A stretch of DNA of 64,000 nucleotides from Deltaproteobacteria bacterium HGW-Deltaproteobacteria-12 (GCA_002840565.1 PHBK01000004.1:62001-126000), one strand, 5' to 3'; shown: positions 16,782 through 26,421, numbered from the stretch's first letter. The notes: a model not told the origin generated them from the letters alone. Numbers and translations: made by a program.

Positions 16782-17509
16782 CGTCCCCGACGTTTAACAA
16801 TGGATACAGCGGCAAAGAACCAAACCTCTCCAACATGATTCTTCTCTCCCTGTTTGTCCATTTCGTAGTAATCACGGTTGTTTTTGTTTCCCTGCCCACG
16901 TCATCAAGGCAATTGACCTTCGGGCCGATTTATTCCGTTTCACTCGTCAGCTCTGAAGCCTTATCCCCGAGAAATCAGGAATCATCCCTTTTCAGGGAGA
17001 TTAAAAAATCCAGCGAAGCGGCCAAAGCGGTTATTTATAAAAAAGAGATCAGCAGTATTTCTAAAACTCCCGTAAAAAAAGAAGAAACAAGCAAGTTAAA
17101 TATTGAAAAAGCAGTCAGTGCTATTAAAGAGAGGCAGCTTGGCGCAACAGAGCCGTCATCTTCCGCACGGACAAATTTGGGGAGCCAGCCTGCCAAAATG
17201 ACGGGAGGAGATAAGGCCGCCAAAGCCAATGAATACACTAATATTGTTTCTGCAAAAGTGCATAATAACTGGTCGATACCGCCGGAATTAAAACCCCGCG
17301 GCAACATTGTGACTGTTATCGAAATAAAGATTATGCGCGACGGATCGCTGGTCTACGCCGGATTTGAAAAGCGGTCCGGTAACAGTTTTTATGACGAGTC
17401 GGCGATGAAGGCGGTAAGAAAATCGGCGCCGTTTCCACCCTTGCCGGGAGGTTTTTCCGATAACATCATGGAAATCGGCATTCGTTTTCATCCTTCACAA
17501 TTACGCTGA
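16778..17509 (+). CDS. tolA: TolA-like energy transducer with TonB/TolA C-terminal domain
   Basis: A 243-residue protein with one membrane anchor (about 20-40), a Lys/Ser/Glu-rich middle and a C-terminal TonB/TolA domain. It would span the periplasm to link TolQR with Pal and TolB. The C-terminal domain begins ANEYTNIVSAKVHNNWSIP and has the typical VVIEIKIMRDGSL-like strand and FYDESAMKAVRKSAPFPPLP. The middle domain is much shorter than the long helical TolA II of enterobacteria. Position between tolR and tolB makes TolA the best call over TonB. Confidence 0.88.
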   Translation: MTSPTFNNGYSGKEPNLSNMILLSLFVHFVVITVVFVSLPTSSRQLTFGPIYSVSLVSSEALSPRNQESSLFREIKKSSEAAKAVIYKKEISSISKTPVKKEETSKLNIEKAVSAIKERQLGATEPSSSARTNLGSQPAKMTGGDKAAKANEYTNIVSAKVHNNWSIPPELKPRGNIVTVIEIKIMRDGSLVYAGFEKRSGNSFYDESAMKAVRKSAPFPPLPGGFSDNIMEIGIRFHPSQLR

Positions 17510-17535
17510 TCACCGGGAAAGGCAAAGGACCACTC

Positions 17536-18858
17536 ATGAGAAAAAATTTTATATCATTGCTGATGGCTTTATTGCTCGGCCCGCTTTTATTGATCGGCGG
17601 TGATGCCGCCGCCAAAGTCTATGTTGATCTGGATTCGCCTAACTTCCAGCTTTTTCCGATAGCTATCTGTGATTTTGCCGTTAATGACGCCGGCGTTGCC
17701 GCTCGATCCCAGAATTCCGGTGTTTTGCTAGCTGATGAAATAAAAAAATATTTGACACTGACGGGGTATTTCAATCTCCTGAATAAAAAAAGTTTTCTGG
17801 AAGATAACAGCGCTGATTCTTCCTCCGGTAATATCATTTTTGCCAACTGGACGATGATCGGCGCCGATTATCTGCTCAAAGGGAATTTATGGAGAAGCGG
17901 CCAGGACATAATGGCTGAATGCCGGTTATTCGATGTAATTCGCGGAGAGCTTATTTTTGGTAAAAAATATCAAGTCCGGGATAACGAACAAATAATTCTC
18001 GCCAGAAGAATCGCGTCCGATATCTTATATGCCCTCACCGGCGATGAAGGTGATTTTAATACTCAGATTGCTTTTGTTGCCAAAAAAGGAATTAAAGCAG
18101 ATGTTTATGCTGTTAATTATGATGGGTCAGACCTGAAAGCTCTCACCAGTCATCGCTCGCTTATTGTTGCTCCGCGCTGGTCGCCCGATGGCCGTTTTCT
18201 GGCGTTTACATCATTCAAAGACGGCGATCCGGAAATTTATATTCGTGATTTGAAAAATGGTTCGGAAAGAAAAATAGCTTCGTTTGAAGGACTCAATTTG
18301 TGCGGTTACTGGTCACCCGATGGGCAGAAAATATTGTTGACGTTGAGCAAGGACGGCAACGAAGAATTATATGTCCTCGAAATAAATAATCTGAAACTGG
18401 AGAGGCTGACCAACAACTACTCCATTGACGTTTCTCCGGCGTGGTCTCCGGATGGGAAAAAAATAGCCTTTGTTTCCAACCGGGGCGGATCACCCCAGAT
18501 TTATTCAATGGATGCCGACGGAAGCAATGTAAAAAGAATCACTTTCGAAGGGAACTATAATACCACGCCTTCCTGGTCGCCCCGGGGAGGCAGAATTGCC
18601 TATGAAGGACTTATTAATGGTAAATATCAAATCTTCACCATTGATGAAGAGGGCAACAACCTGCTGCAGCTTACTTTTGATGCTGCGGATAACGAATCTC
18701 CCTCCTGGTCTCCTTCCGGCCGGCAGATTGCCTATAGTTCGAAAACAAAGTCAAAAAGCAAAATTTGCATTATGAATGCTAATGGCCTCAATGGAAGAGT
18801 GCTTAAGGAAGACAGTGGCAGCGTAATGATGCCCATGTGGTCGCCGCGTTTTAAATAA
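17536..18858 (+). CDS. tolB: Tol-Pal system beta-propeller protein TolB
   Basis: Periplasmic 440-residue protein with a signal peptide ending near GGDAAAKV. It has an N-terminal alpha/beta domain and a C-terminal beta-propeller. Repeated blades of the form APRWSPDGRFLAFTS, YWSPDGQKILLT, AWSPDGKKIAFVSNRGG and SWSPSGRQIAYSS are the PD40/WD40-like repeats of TolB. It binds Pal and moves between the outer membrane and TolA. It starts 26 nt after tolA. The 228 nt to pal are longer than other gaps in the operon and may hold an internal promoter. Confidence 0.96.
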   Translation: MRKNFISLLMALLLGPLLLIGGDAAAKVYVDLDSPNFQLFPIAICDFAVNDAGVAARSQNSGVLLADEIKKYLTLTGYFNLLNKKSFLEDNSADSSSGNIIFANWTMIGADYLLKGNLWRSGQDIMAECRLFDVIRGELIFGKKYQVRDNEQIILARRIASDILYALTGDEGDFNTQIAFVAKKGIKADVYAVNYDGSDLKALTSHRSLIVAPRWSPDGRFLAFTSFKDGDPEIYIRDLKNGSERKIASFEGLNLCGYWSPDGQKILLTLSKDGNEELYVLEINNLKLERLTNNYSIDVSPAWSPDGKKIAFVSNRGGSPQIYSMDADGSNVKRITFEGNYNTTPSWSPRGGRIAYEGLINGKYQIFTIDEEGNNLLQLTFDAADNESPSWSPSGRQIAYSSKTKSKSKICIMNANGLNGRVLKEDSGSVMMPMWSPRFK

Positions 18859-19086
18859 TTTAACTCTGATCTATTTTGGGGGTTGTAATTATTTTTTGTT
18901 TGCCGTATATAGAAGGTAATTATGATAAGGCCTGAATTTGACAGGAATATTGAAAAGCAGCGTGGTTGCCGGGCTTCGCCTTCATACTCTCCGTAATTTT
19001 GTGGATAATTTCAGGTGATGTAATATGTCAATTGTATTTAGCTTATGAAGATTGTCAATTAACTCGAAGAGAAAGGAGATTAAATA

Positions 19087-19722
19087 ATGAAGAAGAACTT
19101 AACTTGGATAGGATTACTTGTTGTACTTGTTTTTAGTTTCAGTATGTTTGCCGGTTGCGCGGAAAAGAAAGCAGTGGTTAAAGAAGGCGCCGCGCAGGAT
19201 CAGCAAATTGCATCTGATCAGGCAGCAAAAGAAGATGCCGCCCGTTTAGCCCGAGAAAAGGCTGCAAGAGAAGAAGCCGACCGTTTAGCCCGGGAACGGG
19301 CTGAAAGAGAAGCTGCCGAACGTCTGGCCCGGGAAAAGGCGTCAAAGGAGCAGGAAGCGAAAGTTGAAGCAGCCACAGTCGCCGCAGACCCACTCAAAGA
19401 TATTTATTTCGATTTTGACAAATCCAACATCCGTCCTGATGCCCGCGAAGTCCTCAAGGCCAATGCAGATTATATTCTGAAAAACAGCGCCGCTTCCATC
19501 ATTGTTGAAGGCCACTGCGACGAAAGAGGAACTGCCGAATACAATATGGCCTTAGGTCAGAGGCGCGCTCAGGAAGCAATGAAATATCTGGTCAACCTGG
19601 GTGTAAAAGGATCGGCATTAAAAGCAATCAGTTACGGCAAAGAACGTCCGATTGATCCCGGACACGACGAAGCGGCCTGGGCAAAAAATCGTCGGGCTCA
19701 CTTTGCGGTAAAGATAAAATAA
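19087..19722 (+). CDS. pal: Peptidoglycan-associated lipoprotein Pal
   Basis: Outer-membrane lipoprotein of 211 residues. The signal peptide ends in the lipobox FAGC (Cys near 23). Then comes an Ala/Arg/Glu-rich repeat region (AREKAAREEADRLARE and similar) likely to form a helix, and an OmpA-like domain from about residue 97 with IYFDFDKSNIRPDAREVL and VEGHCDERGTAEYNMALGQRRA, which binds meso-DAP peptidoglycan. GAAAGGAGA lies 8 nt before the ATG. The repeat linker is longer than in enterobacterial Pal. Confidence 0.95.
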   Translation: MKKNLTWIGLLVVLVFSFSMFAGCAEKKAVVKEGAAQDQQIASDQAAKEDAARLAREKAAREEADRLARERAEREAAERLAREKASKEQEAKVEAATVAADPLKDIYFDFDKSNIRPDAREVLKANADYILKNSAASIIVEGHCDERGTAEYNMALGQRRAQEAMKYLVNLGVKGSALKAISYGKERPIDPGHDEAAWAKNRRAHFAVKIK

Positions 19723-19742
19723 TTTAGGTCTGAGGTTAAAAA

Positions 19743-20576
19743 TTGAGAAATTTTCTTTATCTCATTTTGCCGGTTATGTTGCTTGCCTTAAACGGATGTG
19801 CCACAACAGACGATTTAAAAGCGCTGCGCTCTGAATTAAATTGGAGAATGGAGGATAAAGTTGCGGTTATTGATAATAATTTAGCCTCTTTGAAAAAGGA
19901 ACTGGAAAAAAACTCTGAGGTTCTGGCGCAAATAAGAAAAGGCAGCGCCAATACAGGGGCGGATGTCTCCGAATTACGGGATAGTCTTCAGCAACTGCGT
20001 GGTCAGATCGAAGCGTTAAGAAAAGACGTGGCGCGCAGTACGAAAAAGGAAGAGGATTACAAGGAAAAATTTGATAATCTGATCCTCAAAATCAATTTTA
20101 TTGAGAACTTCCTGGAGATTGGCCGCAAGGATAGTTTAGTCGAACCCGGAGACAGGGGCAAAGCAGCAGGCAGTGCCGCCGCTAAAGATCCGGCCAGAAG
20201 ACAGGACAAACAGGTTCTGTATTCGACGGCTTATCAGATTTTTAAAGAAGGCAATTACGATAAGGCCCGGACGGAATTCGTGAACTTCTTAGCCTTATAC
20301 CCTGAATCCGAGTATTCTGACAATGCTCAGTTCTGGATTGGCGAATGTTACTTTTTTGAAAAGAACTACGAGAAGGCAATTTTGGAGTACGAAAAAGTCG
20401 CCAAGAACTTCCCGGGTGGCAATAAAGTTCCCTATGCTTTGCTGAAACAAGGACTATCCTTCCTGAAACTGAATGACAAAATCAGCGCAAAGTTGCTTTT
20501 GCAGCAGGTGATCAAGGATTTTCCTAATACCAACCAAGCCCGCATCGCGCGCTCGAAGTTGCAGGAAATAAAATAA
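19743..20576 (+). CDS. cpoB: Tol-Pal accessory TPR protein CpoB (YbgF)
   Basis: A 277-residue envelope protein with a signal sequence and a lipobox-like LALNGC, which suggests lipidation; E. coli CpoB is soluble. An N-terminal coiled coil (about 25-125) is followed by a C-terminal TPR domain with YSTAYQIFKEGNYDKARTEF, FWIGECYFFEKNYEKAILEY and similar units. CpoB coordinates Tol function with PBP1B activity at division. The TTG at 19743 is preceded by GAGG at 8 nt. It closes the operon before a terminator. Confidence 0.9.
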   Translation: MRNFLYLILPVMLLALNGCATTDDLKALRSELNWRMEDKVAVIDNNLASLKKELEKNSEVLAQIRKGSANTGADVSELRDSLQQLRGQIEALRKDVARSTKKEEDYKEKFDNLILKINFIENFLEIGRKDSLVEPGDRGKAAGSAAAKDPARRQDKQVLYSTAYQIFKEGNYDKARTEFVNFLALYPESEYSDNAQFWIGECYFFEKNYEKAILEYEKVAKNFPGGNKVPYALLKQGLSFLKLNDKISAKLLLQQVIKDFPNTNQARIARSKLQEIK

Positions 20577-20590
20577 TTTGCGCAGAGAAA

Positions 20591-20630
20591 ACCAACAAAA
20601 AAGGGCTTATTCAGCCCTTTTTTTGTTGGT
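20591..20630 (+). terminator. Strong intrinsic terminator after cpoB
   Basis: ACCAACAAAAAAGGGCT is mirrored by AGCCCTTTTTTTGTTGGT around a 5-nt loop, giving a GGGCT core and a long T-run. The symmetry lets it work on both strands, so it also serves the minus-strand CMD gene ending at 20747. Confidence 0.92.
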
Positions 20631-20746
20631 GAGGTATTACAAAAACGAGGATGTTTGTTTTATGTTTTGTTGATGCACAATGACTTCCGGTTCGCATGCA
20701 CAGGCATGCCGGGTCTACCTGTTCAAGTTGAGGTCACAAAGGGCTC

Positions 20747-21139
20747 TTATTTAATCGGCCATTCTCCCCGTTCTTTGAGCACATCACGGTAAACCTCAAG
20801 CGCTTCATTAACGGCAGGCATACCCGCGTAGGTCGCAACCTGAAAAAAAATCTCGGCCAGTTTTTTAGGGTCACAGCCCACGTTCAAGGCCGCGTTCACA
20901 TGAAGTTTTAATTCACCGGTAGCCCTGAGGGCGGCAAGCATAGCGCAAGCCGCCATCTGTCTTTCAGGAAGGGTTAAAACAGTCCGTGAATAAAGGTTGC
21001 CCGTTATAAAACGGGAAAAATCGTTGGCGAGGTCCTTGTCAAATTCCCTCCACATCAGATAAGGAGGGTCCATCTTGATTCCTTTGCCAAAAAGAGTTTT
21101 CGCTGTTTCCTGGGTTCTGTTTTTGAGTTCGTCGTTCAT
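20747..21139 (-). CDS. Carboxymuconolactone decarboxylase (CMD)-family protein
   Basis: A 130-residue all-helical protein. The core LTLPERQMAACAMLAALRATGELKLHVNAALNVGC then EIFFQVATYAGMPAVNEAL matches PcaC-like CMD proteins, including the His of LHV. The AhpD-type CxxC pair is absent, so peroxidase activity is unlikely. In other organisms such proteins decarboxylate gamma-carboxymuconolactone, but no other protocatechuate genes are here, so the substrate is unknown. AAAGGAAG precedes the ATG. A biotin carboxylase gene lies upstream on the same strand. Confidence 0.85.
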   Translation of the reverse strand: MNDELKNRTQETAKTLFGKGIKMDPPYLMWREFDKDLANDFSRFITGNLYSRTVLTLPERQMAACAMLAALRATGELKLHVNAALNVGCDPKKLAEIFFQVATYAGMPAVNEALEVYRDVLKERGEWPIK

Positions 21140-21251
21140 GGTATCTTCCTTTGGATTATTTTTTTATCTTCAGTTGATGCCTCTTTAATGATTCTAATTT
21201 TCATGGAATTGTCTCCATTTTAAATTAATCGATTATTCTCTCCCGCGAAGA

Positions 21252-23000
21252 TCATCTGAGCTCTATGAGTATGAGTGCATCACCCACATCTATTGTATCT
21301 CCCTGTTCCACCATGATATCGGAAATGCGGCCGTCAACCTCGGAAATAATATGGGTGTGCATTTTCATGGCTTCTAAATCGATAAGAATATCGCCCACCA
21401 GTACGACGTCACCGATATCAGGAAGTACTTTGCTGACTTTTCCTTTGATAGGAGAACAGATTATGCCCGCTTTTTTAAGGGTACCAATTTCGTTCGAAGT
21501 AAGATGCTTCTTCTCCTTGCTGCTCAGCAGGTCTTCCCTTTTTATGGATTGATCCAACGGAGATTTTACTGTTTCTTCCGCTTCCGCCATGGCCATGTAA
21601 ACCTGATCGTCAATGACATAATGGTCATAGTTGGGGTAATTAAAAATTTCCGGATGGGTTTCTACATATCGCGTATCAAATTTTCTTTTTTTGAAGTCTT
21701 TTTCATCACAAATTGAAAGATACATGGGTATTGTTGTATTGGGTCCAATAATGACAAAATCCATCAGCGCCCTTTTCAGGCGATTGATGGTCTGTTCCCA
21801 TTCATAACCCCAGACGATCAGTTTCACCAGCAGGGAATCATAAGCCAGGGGAATACGATATCCCCTGTATATGGTACCATCCAAGCGGATGCCTGGTCCG
21901 CCCGGCGGGTTATAGATATCGATATGCTTCCCGCCTTCCGGGAGGAAGTTGTTGTGGGGATCCTCAGCGTTAATCCGGACCTCGAGAGCAATACCCTTGA
22001 TGTGGATCTGATCCTGACGGAAATCGAGTGCCCGGCCTTCTGCGATCAGTATCTGGTGGCGGACGATGTCGATGCCTGTTATCATTTCTGTTACCGTATG
22101 TTCAACCTGAAGGCGCGTATTAACCTCCAGAAACCAGAATTCTCCGGTTTGTCGATCAACTAAAAATTCCACGGTGCCGGCATTTACGTAGCGGGATTCT
22201 TTTATAACAGCTATTGCTGCCTGATGAATGTTTTCCAGAAGGTCGCCGGGCAGATTTGCCGGTGCTACTTCGAGCAGTTTCTGATGACGGCGCTGAATGG
22301 AACAATCCCTAGTTCCCAGATGGACAACGTTTCCGTATCTGTCCGCCAGAACCTGAACCTCAATATGGCAGGCATTGGCGATCGTTTTTTCAATATATAT
22401 CCGATCATCATTGAACGCCAGCATCGCCTCAGAGCGCGCCTGATCCATCTGACCTTTAAGATCGTCATGTTCTTCCAGCTTTCTAATCCCTCTGCCTCCG
22501 CCTCCAGCCGTGGCCTTGAGCATGATGGGGTAACCGTACTTCTGAACAAAATTGTTCACCTCCGCGATGCCGGCATCCCCGGCGGAGAGGCTTTGTGTTC
22601 CCGGAATCAGTGGTATGCCCGCCCGTTCGGCAATCTGCCGGGCAATAACCTTGTTGCCCAGATTCTTGATCACCTGAGGAGGCGGACCGATGAAAATGAT
22701 ACCCGCTTTCTCGCAGGCTTCGGCAAACTCGGCACTCTCGGAGAGAAAACCGTAACCCGGGTGAATGGCGTCCGCACCTGTCTGATGGGCGGCCTGGATA
22801 ATCTTTTTGATATCCAGATAATCCTTCACCGGCTGATCTCCGATCATTACGGCCTTATTGGCAAAACGCAGATAATAGGCATCACCGTCTGATTTTTCGT
22901 AAACGGCAATGGCCTGAATATTCAGTTCTTTCAGCGTCCTGGTAATGCGCAGGGCAATCTCACCCCGGTTGGCAATTAATACCTTGTCGATTTTCTTCAT
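21252..23000 (-). CDS. Biotin carboxylase fused to biotin carboxyl carrier domain (acyl-CoA/pyruvate carboxylase alpha subunit)
   Basis: A 582-residue ATP-dependent enzyme. Residues 1 to about 450 form biotin carboxylase: IANRGEIALRITRTL, the ATP-grasp glycine loop KATAGGGGRGIRKL and EVNTRLQVEHTVTEM. The last 75 residues are a biotinyl domain with EAMKM as the lysine acceptor site. It carboxylates its own biotin with bicarbonate; a separate carboxyltransferase must complete the reaction, and none is in this window. The length fits PycA-like or short acyl-CoA carboxylase alpha subunits. Substrate (acetyl-, propionyl-, other acyl-CoA or pyruvate) is undecided. Confidence 0.9.
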   Translation of the reverse strand: MKKIDKVLIANRGEIALRITRTLKELNIQAIAVYEKSDGDAYYLRFANKAVMIGDQPVKDYLDIKKIIQAAHQTGADAIHPGYGFLSESAEFAEACEKAGIIFIGPPPQVIKNLGNKVIARQIAERAGIPLIPGTQSLSAGDAGIAEVNNFVQKYGYPIMLKATAGGGGRGIRKLEEHDDLKGQMDQARSEAMLAFNDDRIYIEKTIANACHIEVQVLADRYGNVVHLGTRDCSIQRRHQKLLEVAPANLPGDLLENIHQAAIAVIKESRYVNAGTVEFLVDRQTGEFWFLEVNTRLQVEHTVTEMITGIDIVRHQILIAEGRALDFRQDQIHIKGIALEVRINAEDPHNNFLPEGGKHIDIYNPPGGPGIRLDGTIYRGYRIPLAYDSLLVKLIVWGYEWEQTINRLKRALMDFVIIGPNTTIPMYLSICDEKDFKKRKFDTRYVETHPEIFNYPNYDHYVIDDQVYMAMAEAEETVKSPLDQSIKREDLLSSKEKKHLTSNEIGTLKKAGIICSPIKGKVSKVLPDIGDVVLVGDILIDLEAMKMHTHIISEVDGRISDIMVEQGDTIDVGDALILIELR

Positions 23001-23338
23001 GTATCCTCATCTTCTGCTTGAAAGACCACCTTCATTAAAAAATCACTCGCCTTGAACGTTCCCCCTTTGTTCCTGAGTTATATGGCTGATTTTATAACCT
23101 GAAATACAAATTCAAGGGTATGATGTTTATAATGATCTTTTTTCATAACGTCAAGAAAAGTTCGACCCCTGATAATAAATCTTGAATTTTCTTAAATCAA
23201 AAGCCTCGCCGCAGGTCAGTTTTCGCAGGAGAAGCATTTTCATGGCTGCTTTTGCTCACAATTGTTTTTTTGCTCTGGCAAATGGCAACACCACTATATC
23301 ATATAAGCCCCGACTCCATTCAGAAAAAACACTTCAAA
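23001..23338. other. Gene-free gap between two minus-strand genes
   Basis: About 340 nt between the ABC-F gene end and the biotin carboxylase start. Short open frames here overlap the ABC-F gene antisense and show no recognizable protein. I see no clear terminator, tRNA or repeat; the carboxylase promoter should lie here. Confidence 0.5.
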
Positions 23339-25240
23339 CTAACCGAGTTGTGCCGCCATGTCTTCCAGTTCATACCAGCGGTTATATGCTGTTTCCAGTT
23401 CGCAATCCAATATCGCCAGCCTTTCGCTCGCCATGCTAATTTTCGCGGCATCCCTGCTTGCGTAAAATGCGGGCGAATTCAAGATGGCAGCCAATTGCTG
23501 TTTTTCCGCTTCCAGGCCGGCAATTTTTTGCGGCAGTTCCTGGAGTTCCCGAGCCTCTTTAAAAGTGAGTTTGCGTTTTTCGGCGGTCATTTTTTCCTTT
23601 TTGGGCTTTTCTTCCTTCAGCAGAACCCTTTCCGACTTTGCCTGCGCGTTTAGCTGCATCAGCCAGTCATCATAACCACCGACATACTCTCCCAGTTGTC
23701 CCTCACCCTCAAAGACAATTGTGGAAGTAACCACATTGTTGAGAAATGCCCGGTCATGGCTGACCATCAGAATGGTGCCTTTGTATTCCAGCAGCCGTTC
23801 TTCGAGCAATTCCAGCGTTTCGGCGTCCAGGTCGTTAGTAGGCTCGTCCAGAACCAGCACATTGGAGGGAATGCTGAAAAGTTTTGCCAGCAGCAGCCGG
23901 TTACGCTCTCCACCTGATAAGGACATGACCTTGGACATGATCTGCTCCGGAGGGAAAAGAAAATCCTGGAGATAACCAACGATGTGCCGGGGAGATCCGT
24001 CCAGGAAGACCGTATCGCTGCCGGAAGCGATATTATCCCTGAGAGTTCTGGTTTCATCGAGTTGAGCCCGCAGTTGATCAAAATAGGCAATTTTTATTTC
24101 CGTTCCCAGGCGGATACGGCCCTGCTGCGGCGCAAGCTCACCCAGGAGAATCTTCAGGAGGGTAGTCTTGCCGACGCCGTTGGGTCCGATAATGCCCACT
24201 TTATCGCCCCGGATGATGACGTTGGAAAAGCCATTAATAATTTTTATGTTATCATAAGCGAAGCTTATATTCTCAGCCTCCACTATAATTCTGCCGCCTC
24301 TTTGAGCTTCCGAAATATTCAGGCGGGCCAAACCTGTCTGCTTCCGCCGGAGCGCACGTTCCTGACGCATCCGCAGCAGGGCAGTGACGCGGCCTTCGTT
24401 CCGGGTCCGGCGTGCCTTGACGCCCTGCCTGATCCAGACTTCCTCTTTGGCCAGTTTTTTATCAAAATTCTGCCATTGTTTTTCTTCGGACTCCAGCAGG
24501 GCCTGCCGGCGCTGGAGATATATCCGGTAATTGCAGGCAAAAGAAATCAATTTACCCCGGTCGATCTCCACGATGCTCGTGGCCAATTTTTGCAGGAACG
24601 CCCGGTCATGGGTCACAAACATGATGGCCTTACTATAATTCAGCAGAAAATCTTCCAGCCAGAGGATGGCATCGATGTCCAGATGGTTGGTAGGCTCATC
24701 AAGCAGGAGAAGATCCGGTTCGGAGGCAAGCGCCCGGGCCATAAAAACCCGGCGCTTCATCCCGGCGGATAAGTTCCGGAATTCGGCATTTTCATTGAGC
24801 CCCGTCCGGCTGAGAATACTTTCGACCTGCAGGTGGTAATTCCAGGCGCCGGCTGACTCCAACTGGTGCTGGACACCGGCCAGCTTATCCAAGGGAACAT
24901 TACTGCCGTTGTGGCTCATTTGTATGGTGAGGTCGTGATAACTTCTCAACAGATCCAAATATTTGCGGCCGCCAGCGGCCACGATATCATAGACTGTTCC
25001 CGGTAGATCATCCGGGACCTCTTGCGGCAGCAGGCTGACGATTACCGCGTCGCTTTTAACTATTTCACCTGCGTCCGGAACGATATTCCCGCTTAAGCAT
25101 TTCAACAGGGTTGACTTGCCTGATCCATTCCGGCCCAGAAGTCCAATTCTTTCCCCGGCTTCAATCTGGAGAGTGGCGGAAGACAGCAGGAGAGGTCCGC
25201 CGAAACTTACGGAAATATTATTAACCCATATTAATCCCAT
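23339..25240 (-). CDS. uup: ABC-F family ATPase, Uup-like
   Basis: A 633-residue cytoplasmic protein with two ABC ATPase domains and no membrane segment. Domain 1 has GRNGSGKST and signature LSAGMKRR with LLLDEPTNHLD. Domain 2 (from about 320) has GPNGVGKTT, LSGGERNR and LVLDEPTNDLD. A charged helical linker joins them, and the C-terminal extension (KEEKPKKEKMTAEKRKLTF onward) is a coiled coil of the Uup type. Such proteins act on ribosomes or branched DNA structures. The gene symbol rests on domain architecture and is less sure than the family call. Confidence 0.88.
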   Translation of the reverse strand: MGLIWVNNISVSFGGPLLLSSATLQIEAGERIGLLGRNGSGKSTLLKCLSGNIVPDAGEIVKSDAVIVSLLPQEVPDDLPGTVYDIVAAGGRKYLDLLRSYHDLTIQMSHNGSNVPLDKLAGVQHQLESAGAWNYHLQVESILSRTGLNENAEFRNLSAGMKRRVFMARALASEPDLLLLDEPTNHLDIDAILWLEDFLLNYSKAIMFVTHDRAFLQKLATSIVEIDRGKLISFACNYRIYLQRRQALLESEEKQWQNFDKKLAKEEVWIRQGVKARRTRNEGRVTALLRMRQERALRRKQTGLARLNISEAQRGGRIIVEAENISFAYDNIKIINGFSNVIIRGDKVGIIGPNGVGKTTLLKILLGELAPQQGRIRLGTEIKIAYFDQLRAQLDETRTLRDNIASGSDTVFLDGSPRHIVGYLQDFLFPPEQIMSKVMSLSGGERNRLLLAKLFSIPSNVLVLDEPTNDLDAETLELLEERLLEYKGTILMVSHDRAFLNNVVTSTIVFEGEGQLGEYVGGYDDWLMQLNAQAKSERVLLKEEKPKKEKMTAEKRKLTFKEARELQELPQKIAGLEAEKQQLAAILNSPAFYASRDAAKISMASERLAILDCELETAYNRWYELEDMAAQLG

Positions 25241-25444
25241 AATGTGTTGCCCTGTTCTTCAATCTTATAAGTGCTGGAATATATTAATATCATCATCGAG
25301 AATTGCGTTAGGCAGCCACCTGTCGGTTCGGTAATTAAGCCGGGAATGCCAACTAAGTCAGCCGGTAAAAGCGGATTCGTATTAACACATTTTTCAGTTT
25401 GCCGCATCATTCAACATTAATCTGACCAGGGAATAATATTTTGC

Positions 25445-25473
25445 TTGACAAACCAGGCAAATTTACATAGCTT
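25445..25473 (+). promoter_or_regulatory. Candidate promoter of rplM-rpsI
   Basis: TTGACA followed after 17 nt by TAGCTT, about 40 nt upstream of the rplM ATG. The -35 is perfect, the -10 weak. Upstream, 25241-25444 shows nothing else recognizable. Confidence 0.4.
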
Positions 25474-25510
25474 TCGCCTTTAAATTTTTCTTCCATGGTG
25501 GTATTTGTTT

Positions 25511-25939
25511 ATGAAGACATATATGGCAAAGGCAGAAATGCCGAATAGCGAGTGGTACATAGTGGATGCATCCGGTAAAACATTAGGGAGACTGGCTGCT
25601 GAGATCGCCCACCGGCTGAGGGGCAAACATAAAGCGACTTACACTCCGCATGTGGATACCGGTGATTTTATAATTGTCGTCAATGCAGAAAAGATTACCT
25701 TAACCGGAAAAAAGTTGACGGACAAAACTTATTATCACTATTCAGGTTATCCGGGCGGATTAAGAGAAACAAGCGCCGGGAAAATGCTGGCCGAAAAACC
25801 GGAGAATTTAATACGTATTGCAGTTGCGGGAATGCTGCCCAAGACCAATCTGGGCAGAAAAATGTCGCGAAAGCTTAAAGTTTATGCCGGGAATGCTCAT
25901 CCGCATGAAGCGCAGTGCCCGCATGTTTTAACTGTTTAA
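25511..25939 (+). CDS. rplM: 50S ribosomal protein L13
   Basis: A 142-residue ribosomal protein, full length. [22 protein letters not shown], the [19 protein letters not shown] segment and [21 protein letters not shown] are hallmark L13 sequences. L13 is an early assembly protein of the large subunit. The ATG at 25511 (MKTYMAK) was preferred to the TTG two codons earlier. It is followed after 54 nt by rpsI, the usual partner. Confidence 0.97.
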   Translation: MKTYMAKAEMPNSEWYIVDASGKTLGRLAAEIAHRLRGKHKATYTPHVDTGDFIIVVNAEKITLTGKKLTDKTYYHYSGYPGGLRETSAGKMLAEKPENLIRIAVAGMLPKTNLGRKMSRKLKVYAGNAHPHEAQCPHVLTV

Positions 25940-25993
25940 TATTTCCATTTAAATATAGAATTATCTCAATTATTTACTAATTTTGGAGAAGGT

Positions 25994-26386
25994 ATGACAC
26001 AGGAACGTTATTATGCAACCGGTAAGAGGAAAAGCGCCATCGCCCGCATCTATATGAAATCGGGCAGCGGCAATATTGTAGTCAATAAAAGAAATTATGA
26101 AGAGTATTTTACCCGCCCCAGCTTAAAAATGATCATCAGGCAGCCTTTTGAGATTACAGGGAAAAATGGCCAGTTTGATTTATATGTTAACGTCAGCGGC
26201 GGCGGTGTTGCCGGTCAAGCCGGAGCAGTAAAGCATGGAATTTCTAAAGCCCTCCTGGAATATGATGTCCAACTGCGTCCCATCCTGAAAAAAGCAGGTT
26301 TTCTGACCAGAGATGCCCGGATTAAGGAAAGAAAGAAGTATGGGCAGCCGGGCGCCAGGAAAAGATTCCAATTCTCCAAGCGTTAA
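25994..26386 (+). CDS. rpsI: 30S ribosomal protein S9
   Basis: A 130-residue ribosomal protein of the small subunit head. [21 protein letters not shown] near the start, the [20 protein letters not shown] middle and the basic tail ending [11 protein letters not shown] are diagnostic; the C-terminal Lys-Arg reaches the tRNA in the P site. GGAGAAGG precedes the ATG. A terminator lies directly after the stop and next to the argC ribosome site. Confidence 0.97.
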   Translation: MTQERYYATGKRKSAIARIYMKSGSGNIVVNKRNYEEYFTRPSLKMIIRQPFEITGKNGQFDLYVNVSGGGVAGQAGAVKHGISKALLEYDVQLRPILKKAGFLTRDARIKERKKYGQPGARKRFQFSKR

Positions 26387-26393
26387 ATTTCAC

Positions 26394-26421
26394 AGGGGGG
26401 CTTCGAGCCTCCCTTTTTTTT
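26394..26421 (+). terminator. Intrinsic terminator between rpsI and argC
   Basis: AGGGGGGCT-TCG-AGCCTCCCT forms a 9-bp stem (one G-T pair) followed by eight T residues. The T-run runs straight into GGAG of the argC ribosome site, so the terminator ends about 10 nt before the argC start codon. Confidence 0.85.

Noticed and set aside
19199-19400. Tandem-repeat-like sequence in pal
   Set aside because: The short repeats encode the Ala/Arg/Glu-rich linker of Pal and are explained by protein repeats, not by a separate DNA element.
20694-20709. GCATGC-ACAG-GCATGC hairpin downstream of the CMD gene
   Set aside because: Six-base self-complementary arms with no T-run; the stronger bidirectional terminator at 20591-20630 explains the gap.
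22224-22892. 222-aa ORF on the plus strand
   Set aside because: Antisense shadow within the biotin carboxylase domain.
23984-24772. 262-aa ORF on the plus strand
   Set aside because: Antisense to the ABC-F gene, whose Walker and signature motifs cover the same bases.
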